A DNA stretch of 64,000 nt from Cryptomeria japonica (taxonomy: Eukaryota; Streptophyta; Pinopsida; Cupressales; Cupressaceae), in contig NC_081414.1 in NCBI RefSeq assembly GCF_030272615.1, positions 814,530,569 through 814,594,568 on the forward strand, given 5' to 3'. The notes under the pieces were generated by a model. It had not been told where the DNA came from, searched no databases, and saw only the letters and a program-made list of their open reading frames with translations. Below, piece by piece: positions 21,280 to 31,745 of the stretch (the first letter of the stretch is position 1; each line of letters begins with the position of its first letter). A program made the translations under genes and the position numbers.

Positions 21280-24186
21280 TTAATCAAGTGAGCCTTCAGG
21301 ATCAACTCTAACCCGTATTGTGTCAAGTATTGCCTCGTGGTTAGATTCATGAACTTTCCATAAAATCTTGTTATGGGGTCTACCACGATACTTCATCAAA
21401 TGAATATTTGTTGCAACAACAAGGTTAGAGAAATGAAGAATATGTCTGTGTGTTTCAAAATCCTTGAACAACCAAACATTAAAATTATTGATAGGATATC
21501 TTCGAAGCCATGTTCCTGTCACAACAACAGACCCTATTGGGTACTCAATACCCTCTCCGTCAATGATTGTGGTTGTCAATTTTCTTTTTGGATCAACACA
21601 ACGACACAAATAGTAATATGTTCCTTCTTCATTGTTCTCTTCTGTAACAATTGCATACACATGACCTGCATTTTATAAAGTGCTAAATAATACCAAAACT
21701 AAAGTATGATGTACAATAAAATGAACCAAAAAGAATACTTGCACAAAAATTAACTCAAAAAATCACTTGAATCCCCTAGGTCGGATACATGGTCAAAATC
21801 CACTGATGTCTCCATCTGGCTCAATTGTAGTTCTTTGGGAATTTGATATGAATCAATGGGAACCAACGGTCTACAAGACTATTTGTCAACCCACTCTTGT
21901 AATTCACATTCTTCCCACAAACAATACATGCATGAAAAACAAAAACATACCATCTGTCTCGTATAAATTACCAGTGAACTTGAATTTGACCTCATAAATG
22001 AGTGCATGTCACTCGATCCTACAACTGTACAACAATCTAGATAGTTTTCAATGTTAGATTCAATGATCAACCAAAAATATCTACGAACCATTGACGTACC
22101 TGGATTACTTGGACCCATCATAGACTTACACCATCGCACAATTATTTCTGCATCTATCAACTCAGCACCACCTTTGTACTTCAATTCTTCCCTAGCTAGG
22201 GCTCTTTTCACACATGCTGCTGCACCATCATGCTCTCCCTTACCATGTCCAACCTTAGTGAAATTCCAAAAATGTTGTACACTGCTTGTCATATGCATCC
22301 TTGTCAACCAATAAAACATCCTTGCATTGTCGAATTGTGTAGTGCAATTATCTGACCATGTTAAGTGTCGGTTGTATCGTATGTTCCTTTCCCTTAAACT
22401 ATCATAGAAAACTTTAAAGCATCCTTGTACAAACTCTGATGAATGAGTACGATCATCACTTATGTAGAAGTGATACTCTCTTACAACCTTTCTATCCTCC
22501 TCTGTGCTATCATCTACATGCATGAATGTTATGTGTACAAAAATAGAAACTTGTGTAGAGTGATAATACATGGATTGCACTTCATTTTGAGGTTGTAGTG
22601 TATAATTTCAGTGAAATCAATGATAGAGACATTGGTGCCAAGAGGAAATGTGTCCTTACATAACTTGAATTTCTCATCTAACCATCGAGTTTTATGTGTA
22701 TGTACTCATAAACTAGTTTCTCTTGAAACATTTTCATAAATTCAGCTACACATATATCATTTTTCACTAGCTCACATATCTTCAAATCTTTTCCATCTTT
22801 AACTCCATATGTGACTGTCTTGTATTTTCCGAAAGAAACTAGTTTCGTACCAATTTCATGTGTGCTCTCCAAATGTACGCATCTTGGTAAACGTTGCAAA
22901 CCACCACACATAGCACACGAACCTTCCAAACAAGGCATCTTATAATAAATGCAACCATCATGTCTATTACATATCACACTTGAAATAAATTCCCTTACCA
23001 CCTTATCTTTTATATTATATTCCTGCATAACATCGTTAGTGTGCAAAGTAGAACAAATATGATGAAATATATCATGGTGCATGGAAAATTTAATATGCAT
23101 CCTACAACAACACGTGGTGCATACATGATTAATTTTAATATAAAAAAGTTTTTCCATTTCAAAAAACCTTTGAGAATTTCTTATTTTAGAAAACTTTTGA
23201 AGTAATCTTTCATAAAATTTAGTTTGAGTCATATCCAAATAGTGTTTGGCATGTGGCTCATGATTTGTAGACCCAATTCACTTTCTAACAACATCTCTTT
23301 GGTTGGGCGAAACTCTTGTGTTGTCATGTCAAAAAATTTCAATTAATGTTCTTACTGCATCGACAACAACCTTGTCTTTGCGTGGTAGTCTACCCGAGAA
23401 TGCCCAAAGAGAATTATTGTTAGGTTCCTTTTTTTATCCCGCCTCTTTAATGTTTTACTTAATGTTGTTCTACTAATGTTTAATGACTTAATTGTTTTTC
23501 TTATCAAACGATTTTTTTTTATTTTCTTGCTCATTATGGTTGATGTAATGACACGTCGAGTAACATTAGAATCTTTAGTACGTGATTTTTGAACCAATAG
23601 CCTGATATGAATCAAATAGATTTCTCACAATAGTTCTTTCACTGTTACTTTCAAATGATCTTAAGCCTAGAATTTTCATTGTCTCTCTAAAATTCAAAAT
23701 TTTAATCATTTGAACAATTAATTGACATCTTGTGGTTTGATTTAAGTTTTCAAAATAGTTTTTCCATATTCTTTTAACCATTCTCCTACAAGTTCGTTGA
23801 TTCATTTTACTAGGCATTGGCTTCAATATATTCTCATCAATGTCAATTAGATACTTTGGTTTCCTACGAATGATTCTAGGAGGTGTTAACATCGGTGCAT
23901 TATGTACATTCAATTCATCAAATAGAGGTGTATGTTCATCATTTAATTGATTATTCAATGCGGTATCTTCTTCAATTGCATTAGGTTCATACGGTAAATC
24001 AACATTTGTCTCTTCTTCAATTGCATTTGGTGCATTATGTTCGTTTGGTAAATCGAATTGATATGTTGAGGATGACATACCTTCTTCTCTCATTGTTCTT
24101 ATGTCATGCAATTTCTTCATACGCTGCCTTTGTCTTTCCTTTTGAGCCTCTCATTGTTCCATCATTCCTTTCTTGTTCTTTCCCAT
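21280..24186 (-). pseudogene. DNA-transposase-like gene, decayed
   Basis: Reading right to left, an ATG at 24186 opens a basic segment MGKNKKGMMEQ, then after a TGA a KERQRQRMKKLHDIRTMREE stretch. A linker follows, then frameshifts near 23580. Next comes a Cys-rich region (CTTCCCRMHIKF, CLEGSCAMCGG) at 23238-22678, then a core at about 22650-21952. The core has an IDFTE acidic segment, TWSDNCTTQFDNARMF and HGKGEHDGAAACVKRA. A 285-bp GT-AG intron (21950-21666) precedes a last exon ending at 21280. The order of acidic motifs suggests a DDE-type nuclease. From memory, the layout resembles unnamed transposase-like proteins abundant in some invertebrate genomes; I cannot name the superfamily. Frameshifts near 22620 and 21980, plus several TGA stops, show it is dead. 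No terminal inverted repeats were found. Confidence 0.65.
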
Positions 24187-24332
24187 GGTTGATATCGGTT
24201 GTCCTAAATAGAATCATATTACATATATATGTAAACAAAAGTTCATAAACAAACAAATAACCATAAATATGCATCTTATCACTATTTTTTGGAATCAAAC
24301 TATTAAATAATCACAATACTATTGACAAAATT

Positions 24333-24720
24333 GGGTAAGTGCACCAAGATGATGAACAAAAGGGGGGGTATAAGTGGCCACTTGTTTTTTTTGTTTTTTT
24401 TTTCTTTTTTCTGAAAATAGCTAAACCTGAACTTCAAAGAGCTATTTGAAGGTCATGCACTAAAAACTAGGAGTTGAAAAAAGAATAAGAATTGTAGTAC
24501 TCTGAATCTAGTTTCTAAACTACTAATTTTTTAAAATATTAAGAGGGTCAAACCTTTCACGCAAGAAAAACTGTTCCTGATTTTTTCAGAAAAATATAAC
24601 ATAGCTGTTTTCGTGCGTTGCACAAAATATATAGTTAGATTTAGTATTTTGCAAAACCCTTAGGATGATAGATAAGAGTGAGATCTAGAAGTTGTGTATT
24701 TTTTTGTAATTTTTCATCCA
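24333..24720 (+). repeat. Dispersed repeat starting GGGTAAGTGCA, copy 1
   Basis: Its reverse complement matches 53363-53728 over its whole length with moderate divergence. Examples are GGTATAAGTGG, ACTCTGAATCTAGTTTC and AGAGGGTCAAA. Non-coding. It begins 150 bp upstream of the start of the transposase-like gene, so it could be that element's flank or an independent element. Confidence 0.7.
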
Positions 24721-25197
24721 ATATTTTTTTTTTTATGATTTTTGGAAGTGATCGCATCTTGAAAATTTGGTACCTGTTCGTGCGCTGGGCATAACTTGCA
24801 TCAAAATAATCAAAAATGCAAATTTTTTTGTTAAAGTGTATAGAATCTAGTGTAGAAAAATAATAAATAATTTATTTTGAATTTGGTCAAGTATATCAAA
24901 AGCTATTAAAAAAATGGCAGACATATGTCTGTGAGGACTGTCAAGGCATTGATAAAGAAAATTAAAGTTTACTATGCTAATGTTGTCCAAAAATTAAAAA
25001 ATTTATATGGTCAGAAAACTAAGAAGATGTGTGAGATTATGGTGGTAATTTTAGAGATACCCACTTCATCATTTGTAAACCTGATGGCGATGAAGTCAAG
25101 AAATCATGGTGGAGGATGAAAAAATGTGTAAAGGAACAAAAAAGGGGGGACAATGGGCTTGCAAGCCTTAGGGTCGTTTTCCAACCCTCCTACCAAG
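24721..25197. other. AT-rich spacer
   Basis: No gene seen. A short open frame at 24925-25119 is lysine-rich with no recognisable domain. Confidence 0.4.
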
Positions 25198-25315
25198 TCA
25201 AAACCCGCACGGGTTTTGAAGAACCAAAAGTACTCTTCACAGTTCTTCATAACCCATATGGGTTATGAAGAACTAGAAACATTTTTTTGGTTTCACAAAA
25301 CCTGTATGGGTTATG
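25198..25315. repeat. Three related palindromes
   Basis: 25198-25219 has perfect 10-bp arms TCAAAACCCG/CGGGTTTTGA. 25242-25273 is a perfect 32-bp palindrome with arms GTTCTTCATAACCC/GGGTTATGAAGAAC. A third, imperfect module with GTATGGGTTATGAAGAC follows at about 25287-25319. Confidence 0.75.
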
Positions 25316-25379
25316 AAGACATAATAATTTATGCTTGTAAACTTAGCATTTACTACACATGTTTTAGACATACCTAGAT

Positions 25380-25637
25380 AATATGTGTTTATGTATGTAT
25401 ATATGCATATTTATAGTTATATATACATATATTTATATAGATATATGTATATATGTTTGTATACATGCATGTACCTCTTCTTTTCCTCCCTCTCTCTTGT
25501 CTTACTTCCTTCATCATTGTCTTTGTCTATTATGAGCCCTAATTATCTTCCTTGAGTTCTATCTCATCTCTCTCCCCCTCACACTTCTCTATTTTTTTAT
25601 TCTCTCACCCTTTTCTCCTTCTTGTTCTCTCTCTACC

Positions 25638-25639
<2 letters not shown>
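25380..25639. other. TATATG-rich and pyrimidine-rich spacer
   Basis: 25380-25470 is a degenerate TATATG/ATACAT microsatellite. After it, base use turns to C and T. No gene. Confidence 0.5.
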
Positions 25640-25711
<72 letters not shown>

Positions 25712-25714
25712 ACA

Positions 25715-25749
<35 letters not shown>

Positions 25750-28077
25750 TATCCTATCCTATTCTCACCCTCTCCCCCTTCTCTCACACACACATTATCC
25801 TATCCTATTCTCACCCTCTCCCCCTTCTCTCTCTTTCTCTCCCCCTCCCTCTCCCTCTCCCCCCTCTCCCTCCCCCTTTCATTATCTTAAATATCTCTTT
25901 CTCTCCCTCTCTCTCCCTCTCCTTCTCTTTATCCTATTCTCCCCATCTTTGCCCTCCCTCTCCCCTCGTCTCTCCCTCTCCCGCTCTCCTTTTCCCAATC
26001 TCCCTCTCTCTCCCTCTGCCCCTCTCCTTTCCCCAATCTCCCTCTCTCCCTCCCCCTCTCCTTCTCTCCCTCTCCTTTTCCCAATCTCCCTCTCTCTCCC
26101 TCTCTCTCTCCCCCTCTCCTTTTCCCAATCTCCCTCTCTCTCCCCTCCCTCCCTCTCTCCCTCTCCCTCCCTCTCTCCCTCTCCCCATCTCCTCTTCCCA
26201 ATATCCCTCTCTCTCCCTCTCCCCCTCTCTTTTCCCCAATCTCCCTTTCTCCCTCCCCCTCTCCTTCTCTCCATCTCTCCATCTCCTTTTCCCAATCTCC
26301 CTCTCTCTCCCTCTCTCTCTCCCTCCCCCTCTCCTTCTCTCCTTCTCCCCCTCTCCCCCTCTCCTTTCCCAAATCTCTCTTTTTCCAAATGTCCCTCTCT
26401 CTCCCTCTCCCTCCCCCTCTCCTTTTCCCAATCTCGCTCTCTCCCTCTCCCTCTCTCCCTCCTTCTCTCCCTCTCTCCCTCTCCCCCTCTCCTTTTCCCA
26501 ATCTCCCTCTCTCTCCCTCTCCCCCTCTCCTTTCCCCAATCTCCCTCTCTCCCTCCCCCTCTCCCTCTCTCCCTCTCCCACCCTCTCGCCCTCTCCTTTC
26601 CCCAATCTCCCTCTCTCCCTCCCCCTCTCCCTCTCTCCCTCTCCCCCTCTCCTTTTCCCAATCTCCCTCTCTCTCCCTCTCCCCCTCTCCTTTCCCCAAT
26701 CTCCCTCTCCCTCTCTCCCTCCCCCTCTCCTTCTCTCCCTCTCTCCCTCTCCTTTTCCCAATCTCCCTCTCTCTCCCTCTCTGTCTCCCTTCCTCTCTCC
26801 CTCCCCCTCTCCTTCTCTCCCTCTTCCCCTCTCCTTTCCCAAATCTCTCTTTTTCCCAATGTCCCTCTCTCTCCCTCTCCCTCCCCCTCTCCTTTTCCCA
26901 ATCTCCCTCTCTCCCTCTCCCTCTCTCCCTCCCCTTCTCCTTTTCTCCTTCTCTCCCTCTCTCCCTCTCCCCCTCTCCTTTTCCCAATCTCCCTCTCTTT
27001 CCCTCTCCCCCTCTCCTTTCCCCAATCTCCCTCTCTCCCTCTCCCTCTCCTTCTCTCCCTCTCTCTCTCTTCTTTTCCCAATCTCCCTCTCTCTCCCTCT
27101 CCCTCTCCCTTCCTCTCTCCCTCCCCCTCTCCTTCTCTCCCTCTCCCCCTCTCCTTTCCCAAATCTCTTTTTTTCCCAATGTCCCTCTCTCTCTCTCTCT
27201 CCCTCCCCCTCTCCTTTTCCCAATCTTGCTCTCTCCCTCTCCCTCTCCCTCCCCCTCCCCTTCTCTCCCTCTCTCCTTCTCTCCCTCTCCCCCTCTCTTT
27301 TTCCCAATCTCCCTCTCTCTCCCTCTCCCCCTCTCCTTTCCCCAATCTCCCTCTATCTCCCCCCTCTCCTTCTCTCCCTCTCTCCCTCTCCCCCTCTCCT
27401 TTCTCCAATATCCCTCTCTCCCTCCCCCTCTCCCTCTCTCCCTCTCTCCCTCTCCCCCTCTCCTTTTCCCAATCTCCCTCTCTCTCCCTCTCCCCCTCTC
27501 CTTTCCCCAATCTCCCTCTCCCCCTCTCCTTTTCCCAATCTCCCTCTCTCTCCCTCTCCCCCTCTCCTTTCCCCAATCTCCCTCTCTCCCTCCCCCTCTC
27601 CTTCTCTCCCTCTCATTTCCCCAATCTCCTTCTCTCCCTTCCCCTCTCCTTCTCTCCCTCTCTCCCTCTCCCCCTCTCCTTTTCCCAATCTCCCTCTCTC
27701 TCCTTCTCCCCCTCTCCTTTCCCCAATCTCCCTCTCTCCCTCCCCCTCTCCCTCTCTCCCTCTCCTTTTCCCAATCTCCCTCTCTCTCCCTCTCCCCCTT
27801 TCCTTTCCCCAATCTCCCTCTCTCCCTCGCCCTCTCCTTCTCTCCCTCTCTCCCTCTCCTTTTCCCAATCTCCCTCTCTCCCTCTCCCTCTCCCTCCCCC
27901 TCCCCCTCTCCTTCTCTCCCTCCCTCTCCCTCCCTCTCTTCATCTCCCCCTCTCCTTTTCCCAATCTCACTTTCTCTCTCTGTCCCCCTCTCCGTTCCCC
28001 AATCTCTCCTTTTCCCAATCTCCCTCTCTCTCCCTCTCCCTCCCCCTCTCCTTTTCCCAATCTATCTATCTCCCTCT
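25640..28077. repeat. Polypyrimidine satellite, (CT)n, (CA)n and CCCTCTCC minisatellite
   Basis: (TC)n at about 25640-25694 and (CA)n at about 25720-25748, then about 2.3 kb almost without purines on the plus strand. Repeating modules read CCCAATCTCCCTCTCTC, CCTCTCC and CTCCTTTT in varied order. The only frequent purines are the AA of CCCAAT. Long open frames on both strands exist only because the repeat lacks stop codons. Copia-1 ends exactly at its right edge. Confidence 0.92.
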
Positions 28078-28450
28078 TGTTAGGGTTTCAAGCAGATCCG
28101 AAGCAAATATGAACTAACAATTATGTGCAGATTTAAATACAAATGATAAAGAAATAAAATAGGACACAGATAACACAGAGATTTAACATGGTTCACCCAA
28201 AACGGGTTACGTCCACCATACACATCCGTCAAATCTTTCTTATTATCCAGCAAAAAATAGTACATCAACGTTACAATGCCTTAAGCATCCTAGTTGCTTA
28301 TAACATGCATTTTTAGGGTAAAAATAAAGTCAACCTTTTTAGGGTTTTATTACAATGTCAGTTTTCATCAAACTATTATATTACCTAGACCCCGACGAGG
28401 ATACATGCTGAGTGTACAGTACTTTGCTGATCAGTTGCCACATTTCAACA
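28078..28450 (-). repeat. 3' LTR of copia-1
   Basis: Begins TGTTAGGGTTTC and ends TTTCAACA on the plus strand, with TG...CA ends in both directions. The adjoining 28451-28460 is ATCTCCCACT, that is AGTGGGAGAT on the element strand, the usual copia polypurine tract next to a 3' LTR. A second, similar tract lies at about 28489. Confidence 0.85.
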
Positions 28451-29867
28451 ATCTCCCACTTAGAGACTGATCAGGCTCCCCACAGAACAATCTCCCACTT
28501 GGAGACTGATACTACACGACACCACTGTACATGCAACATCCGCTGGATAAAACACTAGGACTCGACTAGTATAAATTCCACAATTATCAATCAAGAAGAC
28601 CAACAGAAACTGATAAAGAAATTAGCTTCTCTTGTGGAATTGCCTTCGTGAACATATCGGCAGGATTCTCACTTGTGTGAATCTTCTCAAGCCGTAACTA
28701 ACCCTCCTCCAAAACAGTCTGGATGAGGTGGTACCTGAGCTGAATGTGCTTGTTCCTTGAATGAAAAGAAGAGTTCTTCGCAAGATGAATGACACTCTGG
28801 CAATCAGTATACAATGGGCGATCCTCCTTTGTTTGACCCAATTCCTCCAGAAAACATTGTAACCAAATCATCTCCTTGCTAGCTTCTGTAACAGCAACAT
28901 ACTCATCTTCAGTGGTTGAAAGTGCAACAACCTCTTGCAGCCTAGAAATCCAACTAACTGCAGTTCCCCCTATAGTAAAAACATACCCTGTAGTACTCCT
29001 TCATGAATCAATATCACTTACCAGATCAGAGTCAACAAATCCACTCAGAGCAACATTAGATCCTTTGAAACATAATGTCTTTGTAGTAGTTCCTTTCAAA
29101 TACCAAAGAATCCATTTCACAACATTCCAATGTTCCATACCCGGATTACTCATAAACCTGCTCACAACTCCCACTGCATGTGCAATATCTGGCCTTGTGC
29201 ATACCATTGCATACATCAAACTGCCAACAGCTAATGAATACGGGATGTTAGACATTTTATTAACCTCTTCCTGTGCCTTTGGGCACATCTCCTTAGTCAA
29301 TTTGAAATGACTAGCCAAAGGTGTACTAACTGCTTTTGCATCCTGCATGTTAAATCTTTTCAACACCTTCTTTATATACTCACTTTGGGACAAATTCAAG
29401 GTTCTATTTTTCCTGTCCCGTGTAATCCTCATACCAAGAATTTGCTTAGCTGCATCCAAATCCTTCATAGCAAATGACCTAGCTAATTTCTGTTTAAGAT
29501 CATTTATATGTTGCATGTTAGACCCAGCAACAAGCATGTCATCAACATAAAGCAATAGGATAATATAACTACCATTATCAAATCTCTTAAAATATACATA
29601 ATGATCAGAATGACATCTATGATAACTGTTTTCAATCATGAAACTATCAAATTTTAAATACCATTGTCGGGGTGCTTGCTTTAGGCCATACAAACTTTTC
29701 TTCAACCTGCACACCAAGTTCTCCTTACCTTTGACCTCATATCCTTGTGGTTGCAACATGTAAATTTCCCCCTCCAAATCTCCATGGAGAAAAGTTGTTT
29801 TCACATCTAATTGTTCAAGATGTAAATCATCTGCAGCCACAAGACTAAGTACAGTTCTAATTGAAGT
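28451..29867 (-). pseudogene. Copia-1 C-terminal RT and RNase H
   Basis: From 29867 leftwards: LEQLDVKTTFLHGDLEGEIY, SLYGLKQAPRQWYLKFDSF, then the catalytic YVDD in LLLYVDDMLVAGS (near 29540), and CTRPDIAHAVGVVSRFMSNP. RNase H follows at about 28990-28620 in another frame: WISRLQEVVALSTTEDEYVA, a TDCQSVIHLAKN segment, and ENPADMFTKAIP. A stop near 29001 and others end the frame. This is the downstream half of the gene whose upstream half is at 45961-48165. Confidence 0.9.
29863..29867. repeat. Left target-site duplication of Ty3-B (GAAGT)
   Basis: GAAGT directly precedes the LTR at 29868. The same five bases directly follow the other LTR at 45956-45960. Confidence 0.95.
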
Positions 29868-31723
29868 TGTAGTCACATAAATTTGTCCACTTAATTAAAT
29901 GAATACTTAGTATTTATTTGATTATTTAACCATCAATTAATAATTAATTAAATTAATATTTAATTAATTCATCTTAACCCTATTCTCCTATTAATTAAAT
30001 AAATTATTCAATTTATTTGATTTAATTCACTTAACCAAATTCAGACCATTAATTAAATAAATAAATCATATTTATTTAATTAAATCTTCTCTCACATTTA
30101 AATAAATTAATATTTATTTAAATCCCCCAAAATCCCACCTCTCACATTTAAATAAATAAATCATTTATTTAAATCACCTTTATCCTCCACCCACTTGCAT
30201 TTTCCTACAAATGCAAGTTGCACACTTATTTTAAATAAATCATTTATTTAAATCACCTTTATCCTCCACCCACTTGTATTTTCCTACAAAAGCAAGTTGC
30301 ACAACTATTTTAAATAAATTATTTATTTAAAATCCTATTTATCCTCACCCACTTGAAACCTTTAATGGTTTCCCTTAAAGTAGTCAAACTTGATGGCTTT
30401 AAAGTCTTCAAACTTGATGGCTTCCTTCTATAGTCTTCTTAAAGACTTTAATGGTTTTCCTTAAAGTCTTCAAGCCTTTAATGGTTTCCCTCAAAGTCTT
30501 CAAGCATTTTAAATGCTTTATCTTCTTTTTCTCATTTAAATAAATTAATATTTATTTAAATATTTATCCAAATTCAACTTACACCATTTAATTGAAATAA
30601 ATGATTTTATTTTAATTGAAAATACCAAAATTTCTCCCACTTGCATTTTCCTACAAAATCCACTTGCATGCCTAAACCCCTTCTAGATTCTTCTAAACCC
30701 TTCCTAATTAGCCTAATCCATCCCTTAAATATTGTCACATTCCTAAGCAAATTGGAGTCACTTCTCAAAGACTCCAAAGTCTTTGAAAAGCAATTAATGC
30801 TTTGTGTGTTCAACAAATTAACCCTCAAAGTCTTGGATAACCTTTGAAAGCTTCCAACCTTCAACCACTAAATGGCTCAAAGTCTTGGATAACCTTTGAA
30901 AGCTTCCAACCTTCAACCACTTAATCCCCAAAGTCTCCAATAACCATTAATGGTTAATTCAACCCTCCCACATGGTTAAAACATTTGTTTTGACTCAACC
31001 TCTACCCAACCCAAAGGTCTCATCAGGCCATTAATGCTTTGACCATGATTATCTCTTAAACATTTGCACAAAGGTTTATCCTTGGATTAACTCTTAATCC
31101 AGTGGGTAATCTTAATTTAGACTTGACCCTTGCCTTCTAGATAACCATGAGGTCTTTTCAGGCCTTTAATGCCTCCAACCTCTTCTCTCAACCCAATCCT
31201 ATGTTGAAACTTGTCACCATTTTATTGGTGCCAATTGTGCACATGGATCCCCAACTTTCAATCCTAACCCTTGTTAAGATTGCTCAATCTTAACCCTTCA
31301 TTTCCCTATTTCTTCTATAAATAGAACCCTTCTCCTCAAGCAAAAGGGGAAGCATTTTAGAGTATTGTTGTTATACTGGCATTAGCATAGAGCTTTTTCA
31401 TAGCATCACTATCTACTCTTGCATAGTATTTTCTTATCATATTCAACCATCTTGAATCTCCATATGGCATCCATGGCTAGTGCTAAAAGCTGAGAGCTAC
31501 ACTCATTTGGGACTTGGAGAGGAGAGGAACAAGGGAGGAGCAACTATGAGCATCTTGATTAGCTATTTCATTCTATGTTTATATGCTTTCTATTTCATGC
31601 TTAATATCTCTCTTGATATGCCTGTTTAGGATAATCTTTTGTTGCTAACACTAACGTTTGTTTCTTGTGCTCTTGTGTGTGTTGCCATCAAACAGATTTT
31701 CTAATCCTTTTTGCAGAGCATCA
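29868..31723 (+). repeat. 5' LTR of Ty3-B
   Basis: Starts TGTAGTCACATAAA, ends GCAGAGCATCA. The U3 part is AT-rich, with ATTTAAATAAAT palindromes in tandem units of about 79 bp (for example the AAATCACCTTTATCC blocks at 30171 and 30250). A duplicated block CTCAAAGTCTTGGATAACC occurs near 30822 and 30877. Confidence 0.97.
31316..31323 (+). promoter_or_regulatory. TATA box of the Ty3-B LTR
   Basis: TATAAATA in the context TTCTATAAATAGAA, about 400 bp before the LTR end. It is repeated at 45548-45555 in the 3' LTR. It is the most likely promoter core for genomic RNA. Confidence 0.75.
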
Positions 31724-31725
31724 TT

Positions 31726-31745
31726 TGGTGAACCCGACGTGAATC
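31726..31745 (+). promoter_or_regulatory. Primer-binding site of Ty3-B, tRNA-Trp type
   Basis: TGGTGAACCCGACGTGAATC, two bases after the LTR. It is complementary over 20 bases to the 3' end of plant cytosolic tRNA-Trp as I remember it (ending GGGTTCA plus CCA). It would prime minus-strand DNA synthesis. Confidence 0.8.

Noticed and set aside
22051-22314. Plus-strand open frame across the transposase-like gene
   Set aside because: Shadow of the minus-strand frame with the recognisable motifs.
25622-28117. Very long open frames on both strands (up to 831 codons), rich in Pro/Ser/Leu or Gly/Glu/Arg
   Set aside because: They are the translation of a CCCTCTCC-type repeat that cannot form stop codons; no start context, domain or codon bias.
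30607-30864. 85-codon minus-strand frame present in both Ty3-B LTRs
   Set aside because: Identical only because the LTRs are identical; it has no known domain and lies in the U3 region.
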